NCBI RefSeq assembly: GCF_001690495.1
Contig: NZ_LZGS01000035.1
Span: forward strand, 310,001-374,000
DNA from: Gilliamella sp. App4-10
GTDB taxonomy: Bacteria > Pseudomonadota > Gammaproteobacteria > Enterobacterales > Orbaceae
DNA: 64,000 nt
Reading direction: 5' to 3'
Part shown: in pieces, positions 10,385-20,497 of the stretch
Numbering within the stretch: position 1 is the stretch's first letter
How the letters are laid out: the number at the start of each line of letters is the position of its first letter
Position numbers and translations under genes: made by a program
The notes under the pieces: generated by a model
The model's database searches: none
Told to the model about the DNA's origin: nothing
Seen by the model: only the letters and a program-made list of their open reading frames with translations

Positions 10385-12181
10385 TTAATCTTTTCCTACA
10401 TGCAAAATCGCTAAAAACGCTTCTTGCGGTAATTCAACATTACCAACTTGTTTCATACGTTTTTTACCTTCTTTCTGCTTCTGTAAAAGTTTCTTTTTAC
10501 GACTTACATCACCACCATAACATTTGGCTAATACGTTTTTACGTAGTTGTTTTACGGTTGAGCGTGCTATGACATGATTGCCGATAGCCGCTTGAATGGC
10601 GATATCAAATAGTTGACGAGGAATAAGATCTTTCATTTTTTCGACTAATTCCCGCCCTCGATATGGAGCGTTATCTTTATGGGTGATTAAAGCTAATGCA
10701 TCCACTCGCTCACCGTTAATTAATACATCCAATCTTACCATGTCAGCAGCTTGGAATCGTTTAAAACTATAATCTAATGAGGCATACCCACGCGAAGTCG
10801 ATTTTAGTTTATCAAAAAAGTCTAATACAACTTCCGTCATTGGAATTTCATACGTTAAAGCAACTTGATTACCATGATAAACCATGTTGGTTTGCACGCC
10901 GCGTTTTTCAACACATAAAGTGATGACGTTACCTAAATAAGTTTGTGGAACAAGTATGTTACATTCTGCAATCGGTTCACGTAATTCCTGTATATTATTT
11001 ACAGCAGGTAATTTTGCTGGGCTATCCACGTAGATAATGTCATTTGACGTGGTTAACACTTCATAAACAACCGTTGGTGCGGTAGTAATCAGATCGAGAT
11101 TGTATTCACGCTCTAAACGTTCTTGGATAATTTCCATATGCAATAAACCAAGAAAACCACAACGAAATCCAAATCCTAAAGCGCCTGAATTTTCGGGCTC
11201 ATAAAACAGTGAGGCATCATTTAGGCTTAATTTACCAAGGGCATCACGAAAAGCTTCGTAATCGTCAGAACTGGTTGGAAATAGTCCCGCATAAACTTGC
11301 GGTTTAACCTTTTTAAATCCCGGTAAGGGGGTTTGTGCAGGTGCTTTTGCTAAGGTTAAGGTATCGCCGACTGGCGCACCTAATATATCTTTGATAGCAC
11401 AAACAACCCAGCCCACTTCGCCACAATGCAAGCACTGTTTGTCGACTTGTTTCGGCGTAAAAATTCCAAGACGATCAACATTATAAGTCATGCCTGTACT
11501 CATGACTTTGATCTTATCCCCTTTGTTTAATTCGCCATTTTTAATGCGGATTAATGAAACCACCCCTAAGTAATTATCAAACCACGAATCGATAATAAGT
11601 GCTTGTAATGGTGCATTCGAATCACCTTCTGGTGGAGGAATGTCACTAACTAATTGTTCAAGCACATCAATAACACCTACACCAGTTTTAGCCGAACAGC
11701 GAACGGCATTACTTGCATCAATGCCAACAATGTCTTCAATTTCGGCCGCTACGCGCTCTGGTTCTGCAGCGGGTAAATCAATTTTGTTAAGAACAGGGAC
11801 AACTTCAAGATCCATATCTAACGCAGTATAGCAGTTTGCTAGCGTTTGTGCTTCAACGCCTTGCCCTGCATCCACAACTAATAAAGCCCCTTCACAAGCA
11901 GCGAGCGAACGCGAGACTTCATATGAGAAGTCAACATGACCTGGCGTGTCGATGAAATTGAGCTGATAGATTTCGCCATTTTTAGCATGATAATCAAGTG
12001 TTACACTTTGTGCTTTAATTGTAATGCCTCGCTCACGTTCAAGATCCATTGAGTCGAGCACTTGGGCTTCCATTTCGCGATCTGAAAGTCCACCACAAAT
12101 TTGAATTATGCGGTCTGAAAGCGTTGATTTACCATGGTCAATATGGGCAATAATTGAAAAATTGCGGATATTTTTATTCAT
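10385..12181 (-). CDS. lepA: Elongation factor 4 (back-translocating GTPase)
   Basis: LepA is a ribosomal GTPase related to EF-G that affects initiation and elongation under stress. The 598-residue protein has G1 AHIDHGKST (near residue 12), the switch region [17 protein letters not shown], and NKIDLP. The family-specific C-terminal domain ends with [20 protein letters not shown]. It heads the lepA-lepB-rnc-era cluster, 155 bases downstream of rseB, so read-through from the sigma-E operon is possible. Confidence 0.97.
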   Translation of the reverse strand: MNKNIRNFSIIAHIDHGKSTLSDRIIQICGGLSDREMEAQVLDSMDLERERGITIKAQSVTLDYHAKNGEIYQLNFIDTPGHVDFSYEVSRSLAACEGALLVVDAGQGVEAQTLANCYTALDMDLEVVPVLNKIDLPAAEPERVAAEIEDIVGIDASNAVRCSAKTGVGVIDVLEQLVSDIPPPEGDSNAPLQALIIDSWFDNYLGVVSLIRIKNGELNKGDKIKVMSTGMTYNVDRLGIFTPKQVDKQCLHCGEVGWVVCAIKDILGAPVGDTLTLAKAPAQTPLPGFKKVKPQVYAGLFPTSSDDYEAFRDALGKLSLNDASLFYEPENSGALGFGFRCGFLGLLHMEIIQERLEREYNLDLITTAPTVVYEVLTTSNDIIYVDSPAKLPAVNNIQELREPIAECNILVPQTYLGNVITLCVEKRGVQTNMVYHGNQVALTYEIPMTEVVLDFFDKLKSTSRGYASLDYSFKRFQAADMVRLDVLINGERVDALALITHKDNAPYRGRELVEKMKDLIPRQLFDIAIQAAIGNHVIARSTVKQLRKNVLAKCYGGDVSRKKKLLQKQKEGKKRMKQVGNVELPQEAFLAILHVGKD

Positions 12182-12336
12182 ATTAATAAATTATAATTAG
12201 TATCTTGGTTATTAACAGTTAACTATCTAAAGCGTTTTTTGGTTATTACCAATATTGCTAATAATTACATAGTCAGAAAGAGGAACATTTTACACATTTA
12301 TCACTGCTAAGCATAGCGTTATCGAGAAGTTTGCAC

Positions 12337-13320
12337 TTATTTCTGGATAATATTTTGCGCAATACGCTCAACGGTCGTTAGCGGTAAATTACCAATAACA
12401 ATAATATTTTTGTGCCCCACGTTAGTTGAATATATAGTCCTTCCACCTTGTTGAATAATTTGGTTGGATTGCTTAGCTTGTTCAGCGGAGATATTAACCG
12501 TAAACGAAAATACACCATCTGAAAACAGTTTAGTCGCAATATCAGAACTGTAAAAATTTAAATTATAGGTGGCTATTTCTTTAAATCCTTTAGGTAACCA
12601 AGCCAGTCGCCATTGGTCGAACGCATTATTTTGTTTTTCGATCGATAATAAAATTGGATAAGTTCGGCTGTTAATGTAGTTTGCTAGCTCTTTTTTATCA
12701 AAATTTTTATCAAGTTGGATCACTTTTATCTGGTTAATAATGATGCTATTTTGATCTAATAAATCGATCCTAATCGGTAAAGAAGTATCATCATCAATCC
12801 AAATTACGTAGCTATAACGATCCTGTTCTTTGGCGATGATTTTGACCAACTGCGCACTTCGATTAGCTGTCCTTGCTTTGCCTAATGCAATAAAGTCGTA
12901 AACATCTTTGAGGTCGTTAAAATTATTATAAATAACGTCAGGAAAAGCCTCGATAATGCGCGAACTAGTGATAGAAAAAGATGCGCTATCAGGCTGAAAG
13001 TAACTGGTTATGCCCTTATGCAAGATAATCTCTTTATCGGGACCTTCAAGATAACGCAAATATGCATTAATATCTTCTTTTGCAATAGCGCCTAAATGGC
13101 TATATTCGAATGTGGTTACATACTGATTTTTATCTTGAGATAAGAAGTAAATACGGTAATCTTGCGTTTGTACAGCACTATTCATTTTGTTTAATAGCGC
13201 TAAAGCTTCCTCAGTATCGTTGGCATAAATCGATACTGAAAAAAACGCAAAAAACAGAGTGAATATAATATTTTTACTCTGTTTTATAATATGTTCAACG
13301 AAATAATTTGGTAATTTCAT
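12337..13320 (-). CDS. rseB: Sigma-E regulatory protein RseB
   Basis: RseB is a periplasmic sensor that binds the RseA periplasmic tail and protects it from DegS until lipopolysaccharide or lipoprotein stress signals arrive. It is 327 residues long with a signal peptide (NIIFTLFFAFFSVSIYAN, ending near residue 34) followed by the MucB/RseB N-domain (LALLNKMNSAVQTQDY) and the C-terminal domain (WRLAWLPKGFKEI, FTVNI). It lies six bases after rseA. rseC, the usual next gene, is absent and lepA follows. Confidence 0.93.
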   Translation of the reverse strand: MKLPNYFVEHIIKQSKNIIFTLFFAFFSVSIYANDTEEALALLNKMNSAVQTQDYRIYFLSQDKNQYVTTFEYSHLGAIAKEDINAYLRYLEGPDKEIILHKGITSYFQPDSASFSITSSRIIEAFPDVIYNNFNDLKDVYDFIALGKARTANRSAQLVKIIAKEQDRYSYVIWIDDDTSLPIRIDLLDQNSIIINQIKVIQLDKNFDKKELANYINSRTYPILLSIEKQNNAFDQWRLAWLPKGFKEIATYNLNFYSSDIATKLFSDGVFSFTVNISAEQAKQSNQIIQQGGRTIYSTNVGHKNIIVIGNLPLTTVERIAQNIIQK

Positions 13321-13326
13321 TACGAA

Positions 13327-13887
13327 TTAATGAGCATTTAATCTTTTTTGTAATTCATAATCTTGTACAAGCAATCTAATTTTGTCATATTGTCGTTTTT
13401 CAAGTAATTGCTGATCGTTTTGTTGATGAATTCCACCCACCTGAGCTACATTTACGCCAACAGGTACAGTGTTTAATGTAGGGCTTACACTCGTATTATC
13501 TGTTCGCCCTTGATGATATTGCACGCCTGCAATAATGCCAAGAGTTACACACGCAGCAAGTCCAACTTGGCTTACTTTGGAAAAAAAATCTTTAACATGA
13601 ATCCAAATTAAATTCTCTACTTTTGGTGGTGTGGTTGTTTCAATATTAGGCTGATCAACAAGTTGATTGTATAAATCTTCATTCGCGATCGCTTGAGCAA
13701 TTTGGTTAGAGATATCTAAAGTTAATAAACTACTATGCAACTCACCTCTCATTGTGTCTCTTACAATATGATAGCGATGCCAACATGATTGCAAATTTTC
13801 ATCATGTGATACTTCATCAACTATGTAATCGTTTGTAAGCTCACCATCCATAAGTAATGAAAGTTGCTCTTTCTGTTCTATTTGCAT
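13327..13887 (-). CDS. rseA: Anti-sigma-E factor RseA
   Basis: RseA is a single-pass inner-membrane protein that holds sigma-E inactive. I place the start at the ATG at 13885-13887, because MQIEQKEQLSLLMDGEL aligns with the N-terminus of E. coli RseA (MQKEQLSALMDGE) and AAGG lies eight bases upstream. A frame open further upstream (to 13938) would add 17 unrelated residues. The cytoplasmic sigma-binding domain (CWHRYHIVRDTMRGE) is followed by a membrane segment (VGLAACVTLGIIAGVQ, about residues 110-126) and a short periplasmic tail that binds RseB. Confidence 0.92.
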   Translation of the reverse strand: MQIEQKEQLSLLMDGELTNDYIVDEVSHDENLQSCWHRYHIVRDTMRGELHSSLLTLDISNQIAQAIANEDLYNQLVDQPNIETTTPPKVENLIWIHVKDFFSKVSQVGLAACVTLGIIAGVQYHQGRTDNTSVSPTLNTVPVGVNVAQVGGIHQQNDQQLLEKRQYDKIRLLVQDYELQKRLNAH

Positions 13888-13937
13888 AGTAAATACCTTA
13901 AATTTAGGACTACTTTTTATAAATTTATTTGTAGCCA

Positions 13938-14510
13938 TTAACTGAGTAATGGTTTAATTTTTTCATCTATTGCATCACGCGCTCTAAAAATACGTGATCG
14001 CACTGTTCCAACTGGTGTATCCATTATTTGAGCAATTTCTTCGTAGCTTAAACCATCGATTTCGCGCAAGGTGATTGCGGTTTTTAAATCATCGGGTAGC
14101 GCTTCGATCGCTGCAAATACGGTTTTTTTTACTTCGTCTGAAAGTGCTAAATTTTCAGGGTTATTAAGATCTCTTAATGCATTCGCTCCTTCGTAACTTT
14201 CAGCTTCGCTAGCATCAATATCTGATGATGGCGGTCGTCGTCCTTGAGAGGTTAAATAATTTTTAGCTGTATTAACCGCAATTCGATACAACCATGTATA
14301 AAAAACACTTTCACCTTTAAAAAGGCTTAACGATCGATATGCCTTAATAAAAGTCTCTTGCACAACATCAGGAACTTCGGACGCTAATACATAACGAGAA
14401 ACCAAATGAGCCAATTTATTTTGATAACGAACCACAAGTAAATTAAATGCGTTTTTATCTCCGCTAAGAACACGATCAACTAATACTTGGTCTGTTACTT
14501 GCTCCCCCAT
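13938..14510 (-). CDS. rpoE: RNA polymerase sigma factor RpoE (sigma-E)
   Basis: RpoE is an ECF sigma factor that directs the envelope-stress response. At 190 residues it has region 2 (AFNLLVVRYQNKLAHLVSRY, VVQETFIKAYRSL), the linker GRRPPSSDIDASEAES, and region 4 HTH (LREIDGLSYEEIAQIMDTPVGTVRSRIFRAR). All match the enterobacterial protein closely. It is the first gene of rpoE-rseA-rseB. The 228 bases upstream, to cyaA, must hold its promoters. Confidence 0.97.
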   Translation of the reverse strand: MGEQVTDQVLVDRVLSGDKNAFNLLVVRYQNKLAHLVSRYVLASEVPDVVQETFIKAYRSLSLFKGESVFYTWLYRIAVNTAKNYLTSQGRRPPSSDIDASEAESYEGANALRDLNNPENLALSDEVKKTVFAAIEALPDDLKTAITLREIDGLSYEEIAQIMDTPVGTVRSRIFRARDAIDEKIKPLLS

Positions 14511-14738
14511 TAAAGGCCTTTCCTTATTATGTTAATAACTGTCAATCGGCCCAAATTTGTGCTGACATACAGTTAGATTCTTAAATCAAAAAAAAGTTCC
14601 CATTATTTTAATAGAAATTTGAGTATATTGCTTACTAATTGTAAATTAACTGTAAAATTTTGCTCTTTTTTTATATTAACAAACCTATTTTACTTATTTT
14701 TTGACACAATGATTAAAATAAAAATCTTTGTCAAACTT

Positions 14739-17219
14739 TTAATTGAGTGGAGTGATCTTTCGTTCGCCACAGTCATTATATGCGATTTGATAAAATTGAG
14801 GTAGATTAAAATTAACTGAGCTAGTAGTAAATGTAAAACGATCGTCAGATAGAACATAAAAATCATTGATATCTTTAACCATATTATCCTTTGAACCATT
14901 GCAGTTACGGTAAATTTCGATTTGATTATGTTCATTTAGAATGTAAAGATCAAAACCTAAATGGGTATCTTCAAAGAAGAATTGAATAATCCCTTCATAA
15001 GCAATGCTGTCGATTTCTTTCGGTAATTCACTGGTTTCGTCTAAAATGTTCAGCGGTCTACCTTGTACTTTGTTATTTGATACCGCACCATAAAAATCGA
15101 TCGCATTTTCAAATTGATGGCATGAAACGCCTAATCGCTCAAAAAATAGATACCAAGAAGATCCGCCAATTCTTAATGGTTTAACTTGTGTTAAGTTGTT
15201 TTTTGTAGTAGTTAAACGTAAATCAATGCATTCATCCATCAGTTTTTTCATTTGTTGTCTGATTTCAGTACCTAAATATTCACTATAACAAAAAATTTCG
15301 ATTGAATTGGGCAAGTCTGCATCTTTGTGCATACGATTTAATAATGCCTTAATGGCTTCCAACATCGATAGTGAACCACTAAAATGCAGTATGCGAATTT
15401 CGTTCCACGAATTTCGATAAAGAAGATCAATCGATCCAACCAAACTTAATTCGTGTTTGCCATAATTAAGTACGCTATTGGTAACTTCATCGTCTAATTC
15501 AATGTTAGCTGTCGGATCATCTTCTAGATTTAAAATAATAGCCAAATGACGGATTTCGCATGGACCATATAACTGTTCTTCGGTTGCTGCTGGCACGTCA
15601 ATGGGAAAGTAATTTTTTAGATCCGCAATCAATTGATTGATTTTTGAGTTATTTCGATTTTCACCGTCATGATAATAAAAGGTGGTAGTATCAGCAATTA
15701 AGCCATTAAAATAACACCACCCAACCAGTTTTACTAAGTATTTGCTGTATTCTAAATATTGATGGCCAATAATTGATTGCAACATGGGTTTTTGATTGTA
15801 AACATACCACCCCGACCGATTGATGCGATCTTCAGCTACATGAATAAATGTTAATGCGTCTTCTTGCAAATTACCAGAGATATTGAGCTTTAAAGTGGTG
15901 ATCTTGCCTGGCAATACTTCAAAAGCAGCATAGAGTTTACGCGTTAAGATCGCTAAATCCTGAGGACTAATCAATGAGTCTAAATTATTGCGGCGACCAA
16001 AATTGAGTAAATTTCGATAACCTATCATCATTGTGTTTAACAAGATTTCGTGTATTTCTCGAACTTGTCCTATTTTCCAAGTTTGACAAGCATCTAATTT
16101 TGCAATTTGTTGTTCATTCCATCCCCAATCTTTAACTAAATCACTAAGAATGGCACGACGCCAAGAATACGATTGCATTGGAATAGAAAGTTTTTCATTC
16201 ACTTTTAAATAAAAGCAATTGCGAATTAACTCTAGTCGTTGAAAATCATTAATTTCAATGAGATATTTACTAATTCTGTCTAACAGCATGTAATACGAAT
16301 CTAGATACATTCCTGTATGTATTTCACCATTTTGAATGAGTTCTCTCATTTGATAAGCAACCGGCTTATTTTGTGGATAAATCCATGAATATGCTTCTAA
16401 TAATAGGGTTTTAAGTACCGCTTTAAAGGGTGAGTCAATACTTTTATACAGTTGCCATAAACTTGCGCCAAAATATTCTTCAGCCGATAATCCTGTTAGT
16501 GGACCAAAATCAATCCATTGATCTCGTTCAATTAAATTCAGATCAACCATTGCTTTAACACATTTTTCATAAGTAGGATAAGTAACATTATTTACGGTGA
16601 AGTTATAGGGCACTACAAACCACAACAAAAATTTTCCCGCTAATAAATTTGCGGAGCGGTAAAACTCTTCAAGTAATAAAATATGCTGCGCAGATCCGCA
16701 ATTTTCGCCCATTAAACATTCATGATGCTTATTAATAAAACGATCGGCATCAACCACAAATAACGTTAATTTGACTTGTAAATCAGCTGCCCAATTTTCG
16801 ATTAAACGGCATTTTTTTTGTAATGCTTCTTTTTGATTATCGGTTAAACTGTTTTCAATGCATATCCAAATATCAAGATCAGATTGAACCGATTGTCCAA
16901 TAGAACACGTACTTCCCATCGAATATAAAGCTGATATTGCTAGAGGGGTGTTAGTTGACGTTTCGTTTGAATTTACAACAAAATTGAATTTGCTTTTAAG
17001 CAGTTTATTTGTATCATCAGATAATTGATAACAAGCAATACCTGAAGGTATATCACCTTCCATATATCCTGGTAATTCAGGAGTATGATAATGAAAAAGG
17101 GCAGGAAGTAATAAAAATACTTGTTGAAATTCAGCAGACATACCAATAAGAGCACGCTCACGTTTCAAATTAGCAAGATCTTCAAGTTCTTTTTTTATGT
17201 CATTGATATAATATTGCAT
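14739..17219 (-). CDS. cyaA: Class I adenylate cyclase
   Basis: CyaA makes cyclic AMP from ATP for CRP signalling and is activated through the PTS. The start is put at the ATG at 17217-17219: MQYYINDIKKELEDLANLKR aligns residue for residue with the E. coli N-terminus, whereas the frame upstream opens only at a GTG. The catalytic nucleotidyltransferase region has GSTCSIGQSVQSDLDIWIC with paired aspartates, then CGSAQHILLLEEFYRS and the conserved SAEEYFGASLWQLYKSIDSP block. The C-terminal half is the glucose-sensitive regulatory domain. It is 826 residues against 848 in E. coli. CRP-like sites in the sugar-gene region of this window would depend on its product. Confidence 0.95.
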   Translation of the reverse strand: MQYYINDIKKELEDLANLKRERALIGMSAEFQQVFLLLPALFHYHTPELPGYMEGDIPSGIACYQLSDDTNKLLKSKFNFVVNSNETSTNTPLAISALYSMGSTCSIGQSVQSDLDIWICIENSLTDNQKEALQKKCRLIENWAADLQVKLTLFVVDADRFINKHHECLMGENCGSAQHILLLEEFYRSANLLAGKFLLWFVVPYNFTVNNVTYPTYEKCVKAMVDLNLIERDQWIDFGPLTGLSAEEYFGASLWQLYKSIDSPFKAVLKTLLLEAYSWIYPQNKPVAYQMRELIQNGEIHTGMYLDSYYMLLDRISKYLIEINDFQRLELIRNCFYLKVNEKLSIPMQSYSWRRAILSDLVKDWGWNEQQIAKLDACQTWKIGQVREIHEILLNTMMIGYRNLLNFGRRNNLDSLISPQDLAILTRKLYAAFEVLPGKITTLKLNISGNLQEDALTFIHVAEDRINRSGWYVYNQKPMLQSIIGHQYLEYSKYLVKLVGWCYFNGLIADTTTFYYHDGENRNNSKINQLIADLKNYFPIDVPAATEEQLYGPCEIRHLAIILNLEDDPTANIELDDEVTNSVLNYGKHELSLVGSIDLLYRNSWNEIRILHFSGSLSMLEAIKALLNRMHKDADLPNSIEIFCYSEYLGTEIRQQMKKLMDECIDLRLTTTKNNLTQVKPLRIGGSSWYLFFERLGVSCHQFENAIDFYGAVSNNKVQGRPLNILDETSELPKEIDSIAYEGIIQFFFEDTHLGFDLYILNEHNQIEIYRNCNGSKDNMVKDINDFYVLSDDRFTFTTSSVNFNLPQFYQIAYNDCGERKITPLN

Positions 17220-17332
17220 AGCTTCAATTAGGTAATACACGCGTATTAAACTAACGCATTTGGTAAATCTAACATGTTATTTGTATAAGGTAAATAGGGC
17301 ATAAATTTAAATCCCGAATAAAATGAATAATT

Positions 17333-17944
17333 ATGATAACAATTGAAAATATAGCTAAACAGATTAAAAAACAAGAATGCACTAAATTTGTTGATAACAA
17401 AGCTGCAGTATTATTGCCGATCGTCGATATTGATCATCAGTTGCATCTAGTATTTCAAGTTCGATCAAAAAAACTAAAATGGCAACCAGGAGATATCTGT
17501 TTTCCTGGTGGACGAGTTGAATTAACTGACATCAATCCTGAATACACCGCCAAACGCGAAACTGTTGAAGAATTAGGTATATCCCTCAATCAAATAACGA
17601 TTTTAGGACAATTACCTAAATTTATTGCAACTTTAGGCATAGCCATTTATCCATTTGTAGGCACAATAAACACACTAGATGATTTGCAACTAAACCATGA
17701 CGAAGTTGAACAAATTTTTACCGTTCCTATTGAGTGGTTTCTCCATAATCCCCCACAGCGTGCAACAATGTTTGTAGGGCATAAACCTGCCGATGATTTT
17801 CCTTTCAATATTATTGTGAATCGATCACCAGAATGGCAAAAACGATCTGAACATTTGATCTATTTTTACCATTATAACAATTGGGTCATTTGGGGGTTAA
17901 CAGCACAAATCCTTAAGCAATTTGTCGATAAAATCCAAGCATAA
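17333..17944 (+). CDS. nudL: NUDIX hydrolase, CoA pyrophosphatase (NudL-like)
   Basis: This 203-residue protein has a CoA-pyrophosphatase type NUDIX box, FPGGRVELTD (about residues 57-66) followed by AKRETVEELGI. The spacing and the aspartate replacing the first box glutamate match E. coli NudL. The domain begins with KAAVLLPIVD, and the UPF0035-like lead LKWQPGDICFPGG precedes the box. NudL-type enzymes hydrolyse CoA and its derivatives to phosphopantetheine and 3',5'-ADP. It is divergent from cyaA across 113 bases. Substrate is inferred from the family. Confidence 0.82.
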   Translation: MITIENIAKQIKKQECTKFVDNKAAVLLPIVDIDHQLHLVFQVRSKKLKWQPGDICFPGGRVELTDINPEYTAKRETVEELGISLNQITILGQLPKFIATLGIAIYPFVGTINTLDDLQLNHDEVEQIFTVPIEWFLHNPPQRATMFVGHKPADDFPFNIIVNRSPEWQKRSEHLIYFYHYNNWVIWGLTAQILKQFVDKIQA

Positions 17945-18316
17945 GCTATATGGAAAATATAATTTTAAAAAAATAATAATAATCTTACTTATTTGGAGAA
18001 AAGTTAACGCTTTTTTTAACAATTTATTTCATTTTAAACAATTAGTGCTAGGTATTCTTCCATTTTATGAAAAGATCTTGAGGATTATCGCTGAACGTCT
18101 TATAAAGGTATCTAGTTGTTTTACTAATCATTCCTGCCAAAACAACTAGATACCTTAACGATGTCTTAACGCTTTTTACAAGCAGACAAGGACAAAACTT
18201 TAGGAGCTCCGCCAGGTCGAATACTCTCGAAGCAATACTATTAATATATCTGCAAATTAAATAAGCGTTAAACAGTGATTTTCTATTTTAATAATTCAAA
18301 AATGAAGGATTCTATC
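17945..18316. other. Intergenic region with a long inverted repeat
   Basis: These 372 bases hold no supported gene. A plus-strand frame overlapping the NUDIX 3' end (17922-18149) runs into the inverted repeat and has no family resemblance. The stretch 18175-18235 is richer in GC than its surroundings and may be a mobile-element remnant. The ydgH-like promoter must lie in the last ~100 bases. Confidence 0.45.
18105..18156. repeat. Perfect 18-bp inverted repeat
   Basis: The arms AAGGTATCTAGTTGTTTT (18105-18122) and their exact complement (18139-18156) enclose a 16-base loop. No T-run follows on either strand, so it is a poor intrinsic terminator. It could be a small palindromic repeat element or an RNA processing site 160 bases after the NUDIX gene. 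Confidence 0.65.
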
Positions 18317-19117
18317 ATGAAATGTTTTAACAAAACCTCTATTGCTTTAGCCGTATTTTTATCATTACCTGTTGCCAATCTTTATGCTGCTCAACCGTTA
18401 ACTGCCAAAGAAAGTAGTCTTTTAGTACCATTGAAAGAAATCTCAGTAACCGGAAGTTATTTACAAGCTGATAATGCCGCGAATGATATTTCGCACGCTG
18501 CCGATGAAGCCGGCGCTAAATACTACTATATTACTGCAATGGAAACTCCAGCCAATGGGACTTCATCAGATCGTGCTATTGTTTATGCTAATATTTATCA
18601 ATCTAATGCACCAATTGCCGTACAAAAAGATGAAACCAATTATAATGGTGTGGTTTCTTATGAACGTTCAAAAGCCCTTTACTATTTACCATTCGAAGTC
18701 GTTAAATTGAAAGGTAATTACAATAACACTTCCCAAATTACTGAAGATGCAAGTAAATTAGCTGCTGAAAAAAATGCCTATGCGTTTTATATCTATTCTA
18801 TTTCGTCGGCTGATAACAAAAATCAAGCGCAAGATATTGAAGTTGCCTTATACAACCAAGATGCACCGGTTAGAGATTATATCGCCACAACTGATATACA
18901 CGGTCAAGATGCTTACGAAATAAGTAGCGAAGCATTTAAACATATGACGCCATACAAAACAATTAGTTTCCATGGTGTATTTAACAATACTTCCGATATC
19001 AGTGCAGCTGCACAAAAACATGCAGTTGCTAATGATGCACATTTTTATTATGTAAAAGAAGTAACATCTAACTCAGCAAGTACAGCACAAACTGTTTTTG
19101 TAAATCTATACAAATAA
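18317..19117 (+). CDS. ydgH: Periplasmic protein with three DUF1471 (YhcN) repeats, YdgH-like
   Basis: This is a 266-residue exported protein with a clear signal peptide (MKCFNKTSIALAVFLSLPVANLYA). Three tandem DUF1471/YhcN-type units begin near LKEISVTGSY (residue ~40), FEVVKLKGNY (~120) and YKTISFHGVF (~210). Each continues into the A-x-x-A...YY(I/V) helix-strand pattern and ends in a V-x-LY strand. E. coli YdgH has the same three-domain architecture. The start at 18317 is preceded by AAGGA seven bases upstream; upstream codons in the frame lack a ribosome site. Family members are linked to stress and biofilm phenotypes; the exact role is unknown. Confidence 0.85.
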   Translation: MKCFNKTSIALAVFLSLPVANLYAAQPLTAKESSLLVPLKEISVTGSYLQADNAANDISHAADEAGAKYYYITAMETPANGTSSDRAIVYANIYQSNAPIAVQKDETNYNGVVSYERSKALYYLPFEVVKLKGNYNNTSQITEDASKLAAEKNAYAFYIYSISSADNKNQAQDIEVALYNQDAPVRDYIATTDIHGQDAYEISSEAFKHMTPYKTISFHGVFNNTSDISAAAQKHAVANDAHFYYVKEVTSNSASTAQTVFVNLYK

Positions 19118-19336
19118 GATAGTGCATTACTAAAATCACTCCCACGAGAACAACCTATTTTTCCTCGTGGGTTTACAATTAAAACAACTTAATTAAATAA
19201 TTGATTTATTATATTTTTTAATTAAAATCAATTATTTGTTCAGTAAGGAAAAATGGCTATTTTGTTTTTAATTAAAGCTACATTCTAGCAAAAAATCATC
19301 AAGTAAATGACTATATGGCTTGGATGCAAGAGTAAC
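19118..19336. other. Left chromosomal flank of the integrated element
   Basis: AT-rich DNA lies between the ydgH-like stop and attL, with only the hairpin listed next. No gene is seen. Confidence 0.4.
19141..19171 (+). terminator. Hairpin after the ydgH-like gene
   Basis: The stem CCCACGAG/CTCGTGGG with a 15-base loop starts 24 bases past the stop. Only three T follow, so it is a modest terminator candidate. Confidence 0.6.
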
Positions 19337-19361
19337 AATCACTCAGTTGCGGAATAAGAAT
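19337..19361. repeat. attL core of the P2-type element
   Basis: This 25-base sequence begins AATCACTCAGTTGCGG and is repeated exactly at 32305-32329 in the same orientation. It lies 113 bases past the int stop, which is the expected place for an attachment core next to a tyrosine integrase. Confidence 0.9.
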
Positions 19362-19453
19362 TCTAATACTGCCCTTTTAAAATCAATAACTTAAACTAAA
19401 ATTAATTAGCTAAAATCTAAATATAACTGACAAAAACCGAGTATAACTGAACT

Positions 19454-19474
19454 CAACCGCCAATTTACCGCCAT
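19454..19474. repeat. Left arm-type repeat next to int (partner at 32210-32230)
   Basis: This 21-base sequence starts CAACCGCCAATT and ends GCCAT. It matches 32210-32230 in 19 of 21 positions in the same orientation. Both copies lie about 95-120 bases inside the att cores, as expected for integrase arm-binding or accessory sites. Two copies of TATAACTGA lie just to its left near 19421-19450. Confidence 0.55.
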
Positions 19475-20482
19475 TTATTTTATATTAAATAATGGGTTTA
19501 ATGTGGTTGCTTCTTCTAGATGATCGGGAGCAAGATGGGCGTATCTCATCGTTGTTTTTATGTCTGTATGGCCAAGTATCTTTTGCAAAACAAGTATATT
19601 TCCACCATTCATCATAAAATGACTAGCAAAAGTGTGGCGCAATACATGAGTTAATTGCCCATCAGGCAACTCTATTCCTGTTCTGTCAATCGCTCTTTTA
19701 AATGCGTTTTCATGTGTACCTCTAAATATTTTTTTGTTTTCTTTTGGGATCTGGTCATATAGTTCTTTTGTTATTGGAACAGTTCGATTACGCCTTCCTT
19801 TTGTCTTAATGTATGTAATTTTATATGGCGTGATTTGAGATAATTTTAGATTGGCTATTTCTGACCACCTTGCTCCTGTTGAAAGTCCTATTTTTACCAT
19901 TAATGATAAATACGTAACGTTGCTATTTTGACATTCATTTAATAATAGTTTTATTTGATCATTAGTTAAAAACGCCATTTCAGATTCATCAGTTTTAAAC
20001 TGTTTGATATTTTCAACGGGGTTCGGGCGTTCCCACTCTCCTAATCGAGCCAATTCATTAAACATGGCACGAAGATAAACCAATTCGAGGTTTAACGTAC
20101 GTAATGACACTGTTTTTACTGAATCGGTTCTATACAGTTCGCCAGTCATGCGTTTTTTTCGATAATTAGTAAATGTTTTAGTCGTAAAATCGCCAACTAA
20201 TGGATCATTAGTTGACTGGCAAATAAACTCAAGAATCTTTTTTACACGCTTTCCATCTTTTAGTGTTTGCCCATGTGATTGATACCAGATATTAACTAAA
20301 TCAGATATTCTTCGCCGATCTTGCTTTTCAGCAATCCACGGCTTAATAGCTACTTGTTCTTCAATATAGGCTTCATAAGCAAGTGCTTCACCTTTTGTTG
20401 TGAACGTTTTACGAATTCTACGCCCACCCTCTAGGTATTTTTCAAATAGCCATTTGCCATTACTTTGTTTTCTTACACTCAC
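19475..20482 (-). CDS. int: P2-family tyrosine integrase
   Basis: This site-specific recombinase inserts and excises the element. At 335 residues it has the P2-type N-terminus (SVRKQSNGKWLFEKYLEGGRRIRKTF), a core-binding SAM-like domain (residues ~60-160), and the catalytic domain. The arginine lies in GARWSEIANL (near 207), a lysine in YIKTKGRRNRTVPI, the box HVLRHTFASHFMM near 280, the histidine in LQKILGHTDIKTT and the nucleophile tyrosine in MRYAHLAPDH. It lies next to attL and is probably cotranscribed with cI and the AlbA_2 gene during lysogeny. Confidence 0.95.
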   Translation of the reverse strand: MSVRKQSNGKWLFEKYLEGGRRIRKTFTTKGEALAYEAYIEEQVAIKPWIAEKQDRRRISDLVNIWYQSHGQTLKDGKRVKKILEFICQSTNDPLVGDFTTKTFTNYRKKRMTGELYRTDSVKTVSLRTLNLELVYLRAMFNELARLGEWERPNPVENIKQFKTDESEMAFLTNDQIKLLLNECQNSNVTYLSLMVKIGLSTGARWSEIANLKLSQITPYKITYIKTKGRRNRTVPITKELYDQIPKENKKIFRGTHENAFKRAIDRTGIELPDGQLTHVLRHTFASHFMMNGGNILVLQKILGHTDIKTTMRYAHLAPDHLEEATTLNPLFNIK

Positions 20483-20497
20483 TTTATATCAAGACTC

